A DNA stretch of 64,000 nt from positions 31,552 through 95,551 of the forward strand of contig NZ_JABBYG020000021.1 in the NCBI RefSeq assembly GCF_012935325.2, read 5' to 3'. The notes beneath the pieces are model-generated. The model saw only the letters and a program-made list of their open reading frames with translations, was not told where the DNA came from and did no database searches. Of the stretch, positions 55,357 to 63,934 are shown piece after piece. The position numbers and the translations under genes were made by a program. Numbering within the stretch: the first letter of the stretch is position 1; each line of letters begins with the position of its first letter. The DNA is from Paenibacillus sp. PL91 (GTDB lineage: Bacteria; Bacillota; Bacilli; Paenibacillales; Paenibacillaceae).

Positions 55357-57189
55357 TCATTTCTTTAAATGGTACGGTACAGTAGTAATAATCACATTTC
55401 TCCGATAGAGCAAGTGTGCACGAATCAGTAAACTGGATTGGTTGTGTAGGATGTTGTGCCAACCTTTCTTTGGAATGAACTGTGGGATAACAACAGTAAC
55501 TTGGTAATTTGATTCACTCGCTTTGCGTTGAACGGTATCAATAAATTTAGTAAGTGGCTGAATGATGCTTCTATAAGGAGAGTGTAGAGTTACCAACCTC
55601 ACGTCAGGCTGCCACTTGCTCCATTTTTCTTCAAACAATCCTTCATCTTCTCTTTCAAAAGGAACATGTACTGCAATGATCTGGTATGCTGAGAGCGATT
55701 TGGCATAGTTCAACGAATTCTCCACCACATGCGTCATACCAGCCACTGGAAGAATGATTATATTCCCCGCAATCGGAATAGCTGGCTCACAAGTTGTAGT
55801 TCTCAATTGGTCGGCTACCGCTTCATAATGTTTTCTAATTCGATGAAAGGCATAAATGATAAGGGGTAAAAATACTAAGACGGACCAAACTTGTGTGAAT
55901 TTTGTTAAGAAAAACATCATGGTGACTATAAAGCTTATAAGAGCCCCTGTTGCGTTAATGATCAGTTTTGGGATCCAGCCTTTAGGCCTTTGACGAATCC
56001 ATTTTATGATCATTCCTGTCTGGGACAGGGTGAAGGGAATAAAAACACCGACAGCATAAAGCGGGATTAAATGTTCGGTTTGACCTTTAAACACAATAAT
56101 TAAGATAATGGATAATATGCCTAGCATGATAATGCCATTGGAATAACCTAGCCGATCTCCTCTAACCGTAAACATTCTAGGTATGAATTTATCATTAGCA
56201 AGATTTACGGCAAGCAAAGGGAAAGCTGAATATCCAGTATTAGCAGCTAGGATAAGGATTAATGCTGTTGTACCTTGAATGAAGAAGTACAAAAAATTTC
56301 GCCCAAAGGTCTGTTCGGCGATTTGTGAGACTACGGTAACTTCGAGGTTGGGAATAATTCCGTAATAATAAGCTAAATATACGATTCCCGAAAATAACAA
56401 TGCAAGTAAGATTCCCATCGCCGCTAATGTTTTAGCAGCGTTATTAGGAGCTGGACTTTTAAAGTTAGGGATTGCATTCGAAATGGCTTCGACTCCTGTT
56501 AATGCAGAGCTGCCAGAAGCAAATGCTTTTAAAAGCAAAAATAAGCTTATACCTGCTACTGGTGTACCAATTGATGTGTGTAATTCGGGAGAAACATTAC
56601 CGGTTATTATGTTGTATATACCAGCTCCTATTAGAATGAATAATGCCAAAACGAACAAATATACCGGATAAGCTAAAACAGAAGCGGACTCGGTTACCCC
56701 CCGCAGGTTCAGGATTGTAATGAAGACGACAAATATTACAGCTATGATTACCGTATGTTCATGCAAGCTAGGAAATGCCGAAGTTATGGCGTCTGTACCG
56801 GCGGATACACTTACTGCGACGGTTAAAATGTAATCTACCAACAAGGAGCCTCCGGCTACTAACCCAGGGTACTTGCCTAGATTTTCTTTGGACACCACAT
56901 ATGCGCCTCCGCCGTGCGGATATGCAAAGATAATTTGCCTATAAGATAAAATAAGTGCTAATAATAAAATTAATACTCCAATGGCAATCGGTACTGAATA
57001 CCAAAATGCTGCAGCACTAACTGTAATTAAAACGATCAATATTTGCTCAGGGCCATATGCCACTGATGATAAGGCATCTGAAGAGAGTATGGCAAGAGCT
57101 TTGGTTTTATTAAGTTTCTGCTCTCCTAATTCATTAGATTTTAAAGGTCGTCCGATTAAAAATCTTTTTAAAGAAAGCATTAGTATCAC
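55357..57189 (-). CDS. kimA: KimA-type potassium importer (APC superfamily)
   Basis: 610 aa, the length of Bacillus subtilis KimA (YdaO). Twelve membrane helices (about 30-450) with the family's LSSDALSSVAYGPEQILIVL and FAYPHGGGAYVVSKENLG, then a cytosolic C-terminal domain (VHVPFEREDEGLFEEKWSKW). KimA is a high-affinity K+/H+ symporter, inhibited by c-di-AMP. A ydaO-type c-di-AMP riboswitch and its terminator precede the gene, which confirms the assignment. The gene lies between repeat elements 25 and 26, with its stop 5 bp beyond the right box. Confidence 0.93.
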   Translation of the reverse strand: MILMLSLKRFLIGRPLKSNELGEQKLNKTKALAILSSDALSSVAYGPEQILIVLITVSAAAFWYSVPIAIGVLILLLALILSYRQIIFAYPHGGGAYVVSKENLGKYPGLVAGGSLLVDYILTVAVSVSAGTDAITSAFPSLHEHTVIIAVIFVVFITILNLRGVTESASVLAYPVYLFVLALFILIGAGIYNIITGNVSPELHTSIGTPVAGISLFLLLKAFASGSSALTGVEAISNAIPNFKSPAPNNAAKTLAAMGILLALLFSGIVYLAYYYGIIPNLEVTVVSQIAEQTFGRNFLYFFIQGTTALILILAANTGYSAFPLLAVNLANDKFIPRMFTVRGDRLGYSNGIIMLGILSIILIIVFKGQTEHLIPLYAVGVFIPFTLSQTGMIIKWIRQRPKGWIPKLIINATGALISFIVTMMFFLTKFTQVWSVLVFLPLIIYAFHRIRKHYEAVADQLRTTTCEPAIPIAGNIIILPVAGMTHVVENSLNYAKSLSAYQIIAVHVPFEREDEGLFEEKWSKWQPDVRLVTLHSPYRSIIQPLTKFIDTVQRKASESNYQVTVVIPQFIPKKGWHNILHNQSSLLIRAHLLYRRNVIITTVPYHLKK

Positions 57190-57281
57190 TCCACTTTTTT
57201 TGTATAAATTACTGTACTTTTAAATTACCCTGTAAATGAAATAAATAACACGATCCTTAATCATAGCTATTTTTGGCAAAC

Positions 57282-57308
57282 AAAAAACACAGGTTAGAAC
57301 CTGTGTTT
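57282..57308 (-). terminator. riboswitch-linked terminator
   Basis: On the minus strand AAACACAGGTT-CTA-ACCTGTGTTT then T-tract, downstream of the c-di-AMP aptamer; probably the expression platform. Confidence 0.85.
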
Positions 57309-57324
57309 CGCACACATGTTAACC

Positions 57325-57500
57325 CTTCCTCAATCAACGCTTACGAAGTTAGCTGTCGGATTCGGACGGTTAAGTCGCCCTACCTGATTGTAAACGTGTA
57401 AAATTTACAATAGGATTCACCCCATAAGATAGATACCTGATGCTCAGGTATCTATCATAATTGGTTCCCCCGTTTTCCTTGACGGAAATTAAGCGAATAA
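57325..57500 (-). promoter_or_regulatory. ydaO/yuaA-type c-di-AMP riboswitch
   Basis: On the minus strand the conserved blocks appear in order: GGGGGAACCAA, a variable stem, GGGGTGAATCC, AGGGCGACTTAACC, CCGAATCCGACAGCTAAC, TCGTAAGCGTT and GAGGAAGG. c-di-AMP binding favours the following terminator, switching off the potassium importer when K+ is high. Confidence 0.95.
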
Positions 57501-57730
57501 GAATTGAAAACAATATTTATTTAGAATGCAAACTGTATATTACGCCTACTTATTTGTTTTGTAAAACATACAATCGTACTGGTTTCCGTCATTTATTATA
57601 AAAAGGACCATGAAAAGCGCTTACATACCCTAGATACTTACCAAGGCTCGTGTTATTACCATTTTTTCTTTCAAATTCATTATTTCAAAAAACTATATGT
57701 CTCCAAATCCACGGGAACACTTACTTGGCT

Positions 57731-57764
57731 TTTAATTAAAGTGTTCTGTCCGTTAGCTTAAACA
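57731..57764. repeat. CCCGTTAG element 26, lone left box
   Basis: TTAAAGTGTTCTGTCCGTTAG then CTTAAAC. Confidence 0.75.
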
Positions 57765-57870
57765 TTAGACACCTTTTTTTACGCCCACCCACTTCTATTA
57801 ATAAAGATTCCCGAATAAACATTCTAATTTTTTCCCAGATTTCTGGGTAAACTTTATAATGAGGTGCATT

Positions 57871-58338
57871 ATGATAACAAACATTATAATAGGATTCTTT
57901 ATTCCTTGGATATTTGGCATATATCTATACAAGAGGGCACCCGTTATTATATTGCTTATTTGTCCAATAACAGCAATTATGTCTACAGTAATAAACGCCG
58001 TTGGGTATCAATTAGAATTTTGGAGATTTACTCCTTTGATAAAAAATGTCGCAACGCTTTCATCACTACCATTCGATATTGGTTTCTATCCAGTCATGAC
58101 AAGTTACTTGATTTATTGGATAAGACAGAATAATCAATATCCTTTTTTGAAAATTGTTTGTATTGGCCTTCTTACTACAATACTTGAATTAATCGCATAT
58201 TTATTTGGAAAAGTTGAATACAGCAATCACTGGAATATTGGTTGGACATTTGTCTCATATGTCATTCCTTACATCTTAATTTATCTTTATTACCGCCTAT
58301 TATCTCGTTATGTTTATTCCATAATTTCTAAAAAGTGA
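57871..58338 (+). CDS. CBO0543-like integral membrane protein
   Basis: 155 aa; GAGGTGCATT precedes the ATG at 57871. Four or five membrane helices; ITNIIIGFFIPWIFGIYL and PFDIGFYPVMTSYLIYW fit the CBO0543 family of bacillar membrane proteins of unknown role. It is on the plus strand, unlike most genes of the array. Confidence 0.7.
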   Translation: MITNIIIGFFIPWIFGIYLYKRAPVIILLICPITAIMSTVINAVGYQLEFWRFTPLIKNVATLSSLPFDIGFYPVMTSYLIYWIRQNNQYPFLKIVCIGLLTTILELIAYLFGKVEYSNHWNIGWTFVSYVIPYILIYLYYRLLSRYVYSIISKK

Positions 58339-58343
58339 ATAGG

Positions 58344-58395
58344 GCACGCGGCAGCCTCGTTGTCTAGTTTATTAAGCTATCCTCCCTCTATGGAG
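58344..58395. repeat. CCCGTTAG element 27, degenerate right half
   Basis: Half hairpin GCGGCAGCCTCGTTGTCTAG and box TTATTAAGCTATCCTCCCTC. Confidence 0.55.
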
Positions 58396-58793
58396 AATCA
58401 CTTTTCTCTTAAATACTCTCGTTTTCTCAGGATTTCGACCAGATTACTTCTTATGAGTTAACACTTTAGTGGAACAAAGTTGTAGTGAAAGAAATTTATG
58501 GGGCTTTTGAAGTGCAAAAAAGTCTCTACCTAGACCACTCGCATGTAAAAAGTGGCTACCGTAGTAAAGTATGGTTGCACCTATGGATCTCCACATGAGC
58601 TCATGGCGGTCAACCCTCCCACATCTCGCAGAGTCTACGCTCTCACATTCCTTCATTCAACCTGTCCATGAGGTGGAGGTCAGATATGCTGCCCGGCAGG
58701 ATCTTCGTCCGTATGGATTGTGCCATTCCGACTCATCCGTGCTTCTTGTTGTCTCACTTTTTGTTTAGGTCATTATCTTTGGAAAACGTTCAC

Positions 58794-60066
58794 TTAAGCT
58801 GCTTGCCGTAATTCTGCAAATCGAGGGATATCCTGCATCATCTTCTCTTCCCTGAACGCATGTCCCTTTTTCAATATGCCGAATAGGATGCGAATGAGTT
58901 TGTTACACAACGCGATGAGAGACTGCATTTTCTTCAATGGATTTTTCGGCCGTTTGGTATAGTACTCGTGCAACGCTCGGAAGGCTGCATTTTTAGCGAC
59001 TAACGGCATCATCACTCTAAAGAGTAAGGCACGAAGACGTTTCCGACCTCTCTTGGTTATCCTGGTCTGGCCTGTATGTGTACCTGATGAATTTGTTTTC
59101 AAATTCAATCCAGCGAGCTTCGTGATCTGTTTGGGATGTCGGTACTGACCAATATCACCTACCTCAGCTAGAAAGCCCGCGATGGTGTCTCTTCCAATCC
59201 CTTTCATGGCCAGCACTTGCTGTGTATGCGGGATTTGCGTGAGCAGCTCATCTAATTTACCTTCCAATTCTTCAAGTTTGTTATGAAGCCATTCGTACTG
59301 GGTCAGCAGTAACTTTAGCTCCATTTTAGTCAAGTCGGAGCCTTGTTGGATGCCGACAGAACGGCTGGCTGCTGCCTTCAGATTCTTTATTCGGCCTAGA
59401 CCAAGCCCACGCTTCGCAGCTTCTCTCAGATGCTGCAGCAAGATCTCGTCTGGTACGGAAACAAGCTCATGTGGCAATAGATAAAGGCTTAGCATTTGGA
59501 TGGCAGACTTGCATTCCCAATCCTTAAATACCGTCAGAAACTCTGGGAAATACCGATCTAGCCAGTTATGGACACGTGCTTGCACAACGCAAAGGTCAGT
59601 CGTCAGGTGTTCGCGAATTTTCATCGCCTCCCTCAGTTCTGCATAAATACCCTGAGGAAGGCTTGGTACGGCGTATCTCCCGTCTTTGACCAGCTGTGCA
59701 ATGACTTTCGCTTCCTTGATGTCATTCTTAGTTGGAGAATTGTCATCGAGTTCTTTACTTTTCTTCACGTGAAGAGGATTTACAACACCATAGCTAACTT
59801 GCTGCTCTCTAAAATAATGAACAAGGTTTAACCAGTAGTGACCGGTCGGCTCCATACCGACGATGACGTCCTGTAACCCCTGTTCCGCAGCAATCTTTTG
59901 GAACCAACTAACAAATAATTCAAAACCTTCCCTATTGTTTTCAAACGCTATCGACTTCCCGAGCTCGACTCCGCGGTAGTCTTGTGCCCTTGCCACATGT
60001 TTGAACACCGACAATTATGGTAGAAGAAGTGATTTGATTAATTCGTTCATTTTGAGTAGAATGCAT
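58794..60066 (-). pseudogene. IS110-family transposase, catalytic Asp region deleted
   Basis: The full frame starts at ATG 60066 (AAGGAGACTACAAG upstream): MHSTQNERINQITSSTIIVGV, then the frame shifts and continues KHVARAQDYRGVELGK. The bases that should encode the first catalytic Asp (VGVDVAK in relatives) are missing. The rest is intact (406 aa), with the C-terminal Ser-containing domain AMKGIGRDTIAGFLAEVGDI. Insertion without terminal repeats is typical of IS110; the 58396-58793 flank is probably its noncoding end. Likely inactive. Confidence 0.9.
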
Positions 60067-60171
60067 CTTGTAGTCTCCTTGGTTTGTATTTGGATCCAGT
60101 AGCTGGCCAGCGTCGTGGACCCATTAACATCATACCAAGGAGTCTTTTTATTTCTCAAACCTCGTATTTCT

Positions 60172-60262
60172 TCATAATAGGAATGCTGCCCGTTAGCTTA
60201 ATAAAGAAAGGAGCAGCTGCCGTAGCAAACTGCCCCTTTTTTGTTCAACTCAAGTTGTTAGA
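60172..60262. repeat. CCCGTTAG element 28, class-c
   Basis: Left box GAATGCTGCCCGTTAGCTTA, hairpin GGAGCAGCTGCCGTAGCAAA with CTGCCCC, and a damaged right box TTCAACTCAAGTTGTTAG. Confidence 0.85.
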
Positions 60263-60264
60263 AG

Positions 60265-60346
60265 AAAATAAAGTTCTAGACTGAAAAATAAAGTGTTAGA
60301 CTCGGCAAACAAAGTTTTAGACTGAGAAAATAAAGTACTAGACTGA
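60265..60346. repeat. array of four 20-bp repeats
   Basis: AAATAAAGTTCTAGACTGA and three variants, with AAAGT starting at 60270, 60290, 60311 and 60332 (20-21 bp steps, two helical turns). Confidence 0.85.
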
Positions 60347-60351
60347 CGATG

Positions 60352-60382
60352 CTTCATTAAGCTAACGAGCAGGTTAGTAGTG
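60352..60382. repeat. CCCGTTAG left box in reverse orientation
   Basis: TCATTAAGCTAACGAGCAGG then TTAGTAG is the reverse complement of a left box. It is the only clear copy in this orientation and lies upstream of the plus-strand vanZ-like gene. Confidence 0.75.
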
Positions 60383-60453
60383 ATTATAGTAAAATAGGTT
60401 GAGGCAGCAAGTTCAGTTTTTCAGGAAGTACCCATCCGACAAAGGAGTTAACC

Positions 60454-61392
60454 ATGACAAAACAACGTAAGATTTTTTTCACCATAACCATACTCTATAC
60501 CGTTTTAATTCTTTATTTTATGTTTCTCGCTTTCGGTAGAACAGGTGCCGCAGGGCAAACCGCTGGCTACACCTTTATCTTTTTACCTGACAGTTTCTTT
60601 AAGTTGCCAACTATACCTGATCTTCTACATCCTATCCTCATGGATTTTGTAGGGATTGGGAACATCATAGCCTTTATCCCTTTTGGAATATTGATTCCAT
60701 TATTATATGGGATCACTTTTGTTCGATTCATTACATTGTTCTTTTTGTCGATTATTGTACTGGAAACCGTACAGGCACTTTCGTTTCTCGGCAGCTTCGA
60801 TGTTAACGACGCCATTCTAAACTCATTAGGTGCAGCAGTCGGTTTTGGGGCGTATAAGCTTGGTTTTCGTTCAAAAAATGGTTGGAGCAATATTATAATA
60901 ACAGCCATTTCCTCTGTGCTTCTTTTAGTAGGGGTATGGGGATTGTGTGGGATTATGGATAAAGCGTTAACTAAAGAAGAAGGTCCCTTTGTAGCGATAA
61001 ACGAATTGATGGACAACTCTGGAAACTTATCAATCGGAATAAAACCGAATAGCTTTAAATTAAGCGATCAAGACGTAAACCCCCGCTATAATATGTATGA
61101 GGTCGAAAGTGGAAATTTAAAAACGTTCACTTATACGAATAAAGAGGAGATTATTTTCTCCTTAAATTATGGGATACCTGAACAAATGAATTATTATGGT
61201 AGAATCCGTGTTTTCATCAATGGACGCGAGGTATTGACCAGCTCTGGAGAGGATCAACGCCTTTATCCGGAACTGTTCCCGGCGATGTTTGAGATTCCTA
61301 TCGAGGCGGGGAGTGAGTTCACGATAACCATTGAGGGGAACGAAAAAATATGGGATGTCGGGTATAGGAAGATGATATATTTTTGGAACTGA
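60454..61392 (+). CDS. VanZ-family membrane protein
   Basis: 312 aa, AAAGGAGTTAACC upstream. Four to five membrane helices with the VanZ pattern (DFVGIGNIIAFIPFGILIPL, ETVQALSFLGSFDVNDAILN, GAAVGFGAYKLG). The last 120 residues are a soluble beta domain (NLSIGIKPNSFKL, RIRVFINGREVL) not found in short VanZ proteins. VanZ is linked to teicoplanin tolerance in van clusters, but most members are of unknown role. Flanked by arrays of a 20-bp repeat in opposite orientations. Confidence 0.85.
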   Translation: MTKQRKIFFTITILYTVLILYFMFLAFGRTGAAGQTAGYTFIFLPDSFFKLPTIPDLLHPILMDFVGIGNIIAFIPFGILIPLLYGITFVRFITLFFLSIIVLETVQALSFLGSFDVNDAILNSLGAAVGFGAYKLGFRSKNGWSNIIITAISSVLLLVGVWGLCGIMDKALTKEEGPFVAINELMDNSGNLSIGIKPNSFKLSDQDVNPRYNMYEVESGNLKTFTYTNKEEIIFSLNYGIPEQMNYYGRIRVFINGREVLTSSGEDQRLYPELFPAMFEIPIEAGSEFTITIEGNEKIWDVGYRKMIYFWN

Positions 61393-61427
61393 GTCCATAG
61401 ATATGATTCAATTAATGGAGAACGTTA

Positions 61428-61573
61428 GTTCAATGAAACAGCGGCAGTCTAAGATTTTATTTTTCAAGTCTTGGTCCGCCCCTGCTTCTTTTAATGGATC
61501 AGTCTAAAACTTATTTTCTAAAAGCTGACTATTCTTCAACTTAAAAACTGCTGTAATTCAACGACTTCAGTCT
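61428..61573. repeat. inverted counterparts of the 20-bp repeats, plus a half right box
   Basis: CGTTAGTTCAATG at 61423-61435, then CAGTCTAAGATTTTATTTTT (61445), CAGTCTAAAACTTATTTTC (61500) and CAGTCTAACACTTTATTTTC (61568): the 60265 repeats in reverse complement. Confidence 0.8.
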
Positions 61574-61630
61574 AACACTTTATTTTCATTGAACACAAGT
61601 TCGCTTAATATTCGATAAACTACCTACTTT

Positions 61631-61849
61631 TCAATCCTTCATTTCATTTTTCGATTGTCTAACATCTTGGTCATCGATATATGGCGCTAGCTTCTCTGTA
61701 TCAAATAAGGCATTGCATTCCTTACATTTCCGCACTAGTATTCGATTGATAAATAGCAGTTTAAAAATACCTTCTCCACAAACATGACACGTGCCAGGAC
61801 GTTTTACATTATTCCTCCTCATGCCATTGTATATTTCCATATTCAACAT
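61631..61849 (-). CDS. small zinc-ribbon protein, 72 aa (cassette-like)
   Basis: CHVCGEGIFKLLFI and VRKCKECNALFD provide two CxxC pairs for a zinc ribbon. The start is uncertain: Met1 has a weak site, and an AGGAGG within the coding region has no good start after it. Function unknown. Single gene between the 20-bp repeats and element 29. Confidence 0.6.
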   Translation of the reverse strand: MLNMEIYNGMRRNNVKRPGTCHVCGEGIFKLLFINRILVRKCKECNALFDTEKLAPYIDDQDVRQSKNEMKD

Positions 61850-61870
61850 ACTCTTGGCTTATACCTCTAA

Positions 61871-61968
61871 TTGAAATAGAGAACAACCCGTAGCTTAATA
61901 AAGAAAGGAGCAGTGCCGTAGCACCTGCTCCTTATTTGTTCAACTATAGTTCCCCGTTAGCTTAACAA
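61871..61968. repeat. CCCGTTAG element 29, class-c
   Basis: Left box AACAACCCGTAGCTTAATAA, hairpin GGAGCAGTGCCGTAGCACCT, right box TTCAACTATAGTTCCCCGTT. Confidence 0.9.
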
Positions 61969-62002
61969 ATGGATATGTAAAAGCTGAAACTTCAAGGATT
62001 TT

Positions 62003-62200
62003 CTATTTCAACAGACGTTTAAGAATATATGAACTTTGGCTTTCTTTGACTACCAATTCCCATCCTTGATCTCCAAGAATATTTAAAACTCTTATGAGGG
62101 AGATATCGTTGTATTTTGGAAGGTGATCCCTTTCATCCAAAAAATATTTAACACCGTATATATCATCCTGCTTTCTCAAGACAGTATATTCAAACTTCAT
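62003..62200 (-). CDS. DUF4177-type small protein (cassette-like)
   Basis: 65 aa; AAGAGGTGATTGTC precedes ATG 62200. MKFEYTVLRKQ, NILGDQGWELVVKES and YILKR are the DUF4177 signature. Unknown role; the family is frequent near mobile DNA. Single gene between elements 29 and 30. Confidence 0.85.
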   Translation of the reverse strand: MKFEYTVLRKQDDIYGVKYFLDERDHLPKYNDISLIRVLNILGDQGWELVVKESQSSYILKRLLK

Positions 62201-62260
62201 GACAATCACCTCTTAGTCTTTTTATTTTGATATATATTACCATAAGTAAGTGACATTGTA

Positions 62261-62362
62261 AGTTCGAATTATCCTGCCCGTTAGCTTAATAAAGAAATGG
62301 AGCAGTTGCCGTAGCAAGCTGCTCCTTATATGTTCAACTATCGTGTCCCGTTAGCGTAATCA
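62261..62362. repeat. CCCGTTAG element 30, class-c
   Basis: Left box GAATTATCCTGCCCGTTAGC, hairpin GGAGCAGTTGCCGTAGCAAG, right box TTCAACTATCGTGTCCCGTT. Its end GTTAGCGTAAT matches in complement the head of element 31 across the gene. Confidence 0.93.
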
Positions 62363-62407
62363 AATGTACTTATTACACTTGTTCTCAGAAGTTGAATATA
62401 GGTTACT

Positions 62408-62791
62408 TTATTGTAGTACAGTTCCGTCAACATATTCTCGTTTTTCTCTCGTTGTATCGGAAATCCAATTAGCCAAGTCACTCTTGCTAATGTAAATAGT
62501 ACTGCCAATTTTAAAGTGGGGAAACATCGTGCCTGTAAACGACCCGCTGCTTTGAAGCATGCTTTGCTCAGAATTAATAATAAGGATCACTTGCTCTTCT
62601 GACAAATTCAAGTATTCAGCCGCCTCTTTAATATCAAGTAATGGTTTATCCATGTCTATTTGTTCTGTTATTTGTTCTGTTTTTTGTTTATTGCGTGTAC
62701 CTTCACTGTTCGTTAATATCGTACAGCCCACAATAAAGGAAATACCTATGATGCAACCTGTAATAAGAATAGATAATTGGTTAGATCTCAC
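62408..62791 (-). CDS. membrane-anchored excisionase-like DNA-binding protein (cassette-like)
   Basis: 127 aa; GTG 62791 has GGAGGGGGAACAAGA directly upstream. One N-terminal membrane helix (ILITGCIIGISFIVG), a charged linker, then an excisionase/MerR-type helix-turn-helix (LLDIKEAAEYLNLSEEQV, then HFKIGSTIYISKSDLANWI). A membrane-tethered Xis-like domain is unusual. The unit is bounded by elements 30 and 31. Confidence 0.7.
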   Translation of the reverse strand: MRSNQLSILITGCIIGISFIVGCTILTNSEGTRNKQKTEQITEQIDMDKPLLDIKEAAEYLNLSEEQVILIINSEQSMLQSSGSFTGTMFPHFKIGSTIYISKSDLANWISDTTREKREYVDGTVLQ

Positions 62792-62908
62792 TCTTGTTCC
62801 CCCTCCACTTTCCTTGTACATCGCTGTATTTTATCCGTTTTTATCCAATCATTTAATATTCGTGAAATATACTTAGTATCCTTTTATTCCTTTTCAGTTG
62901 AAACTAAG

Positions 62909-63060
62909 TTGTTGCGCTAATCTGCCCGTTAGCTTAACGCCCAGCAGTACATTTGTACAAACATCTCATTTTGTGAAGATATAAAAAGGATCTGCCGGGG
63001 CAGATCCTTCTTCGTTTGTATAGAGTCCTTCATTGAACTAACGTTTTCCGTTAATAAAAT
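62909..63060. repeat. CCCGTTAG element 31, class-d
   Basis: Head GTTGCGCTAATCTGCCCGTT, hairpin region CCCAGCAGTACATTTGTACA and a terminator-like stem (62983-63012, AAGGATCTGCC/GGCAGATCCTT), right box TTGAACTAACGTTTTCCGTT. Confidence 0.85.
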
Positions 63061-63071
63061 GACGTATCTGA

Positions 63072-63740
63072 TTATTGTTTATATTTTGCAGCAATCTGCT
63101 CTTTGAGAGAATTGAAATGTTCCGTATTGCCAGCAAAATGCACTTCGTTATCGATGATTTCTTGCCGGGTCAAGGTACCGCACGTAAAGCGGATCGATGA
63201 TTTCGAATCATTCAGATTGAATTTACCTTGATAACCACCTACTGGAACGTATATGCCGGACGCATCCTTCTGCAAAAATAAGGTGTAATGGTCTCCCTTC
63301 ACCATCGGAACATAGCCGGAAACTGACCGAAACATGCTTCCATCCTCGAAAAAAGCGCTTTCTGATACTGTTATTTCCCGGCCCTCTTCCGCCTCGCCTT
63401 TGAATACTTGCAGCAATTTGATTGAAGTTACAGCTTGATCAATTTCACTTTTCCCTCCGACTTTCCTGATTGTGGATTCTCCAGCCTTCTCAGCGAGTAC
63501 GATCAGATCGGACATGCTTTCTAATAAAGTCGAATCTTTGACTTCTAGAGCCGTAATTCTCTCCACCGTGAGCCTTTTACTTTCCTGAATGTCTATATTT
63601 TCAACTTTCTCAAACTCTTGGTTAAATGGTACAGATTTCACCGCTGTCACTGTCTGCTCGGGAAATTTGTTAGATGCATACACGCTGCTCCCTGTAAGAA
63701 GCAGGCATGTACCGATAATAATGAGCATTTTCAAATTCAT
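63072..63740 (-). CDS. hypothetical secreted protein, 222 aa (cassette-like)
   Basis: GGGGGGAG at a good distance before the ATG. Signal peptide 1-22 (LLLTGSSVYA). The mature part holds ESMSDLIVLAEKAGESTIRK, LLQVFKGEAEEGREITVSES and KGDHYTLFLQKD, a layout seen in secreted bacillar proteins with a small beta-barrel (copper-resistance-like) domain; function unknown. Its stop is 11 bp from the right box of element 31. Confidence 0.75.
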   Translation of the reverse strand: MNLKMLIIIGTCLLLTGSSVYASNKFPEQTVTAVKSVPFNQEFEKVENIDIQESKRLTVERITALEVKDSTLLESMSDLIVLAEKAGESTIRKVGGKSEIDQAVTSIKLLQVFKGEAEEGREITVSESAFFEDGSMFRSVSGYVPMVKGDHYTLFLQKDASGIYVPVGGYQGKFNLNDSKSSIRFTCGTLTRQEIIDNEVHFAGNTEHFNSLKEQIAAKYKQ

Positions 63741-63832
63741 ACTTGGTTTCTCCCCCCATAAATTACTAGTTACTATCTTGGACGCATAAAAGACATTGGA
63801 TGTTGCTCAAAAACGACATCCAAATATGCCTT

Positions 63833-63934
63833 CAAATTAGGATAACTGCCCGTTAGCTTAATAAAATGAACAGGCCACCGTAGCGCCTGCTCATCATGTG
63901 TGTTATTCAACTATCGTTCCTCGTTAGTTCAATG
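63833..63934. repeat. CCCGTTAG element 32, class-c
   Basis: Head AATTAGGATAACTGCCCGTT, hairpin GAACAGGCCACCGTAGCGCC, right box TTCAACTATCGTTCCTCGTT. The array continues beyond the window. Confidence 0.92.

Noticed and set aside
58794..60066. IS110 transposase as the array's recombinase
   Set aside because: It is inserted within the array, has lost its catalytic Asp region, and IS110 enzymes do not act on such sites.
60454..61392. Glycopeptide resistance cluster
   Set aside because: A VanZ-like gene alone, without vanRSHAX, is common in Firmicutes and no evidence of resistance.
62981..63015. Independent terminator at 62983-63012
   Set aside because: It is part of the class-d element, as the equivalent stem at 21933-21972 shows, so it is not listed separately.
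42771..63934. CRISPR array
   Set aside because: Repeats are spaced by whole genes, imperfect, and there are no cas genes.
51871..63934. pdif (Xer) modules
   Set aside because: Both boxes are direct repeats with inverted arms as in dif-like sites, but the box sequence and roughly 10-nt centre do not resemble a XerC/XerD site with a 6-bp spacer. It remains a weaker alternative to attC-like sites.
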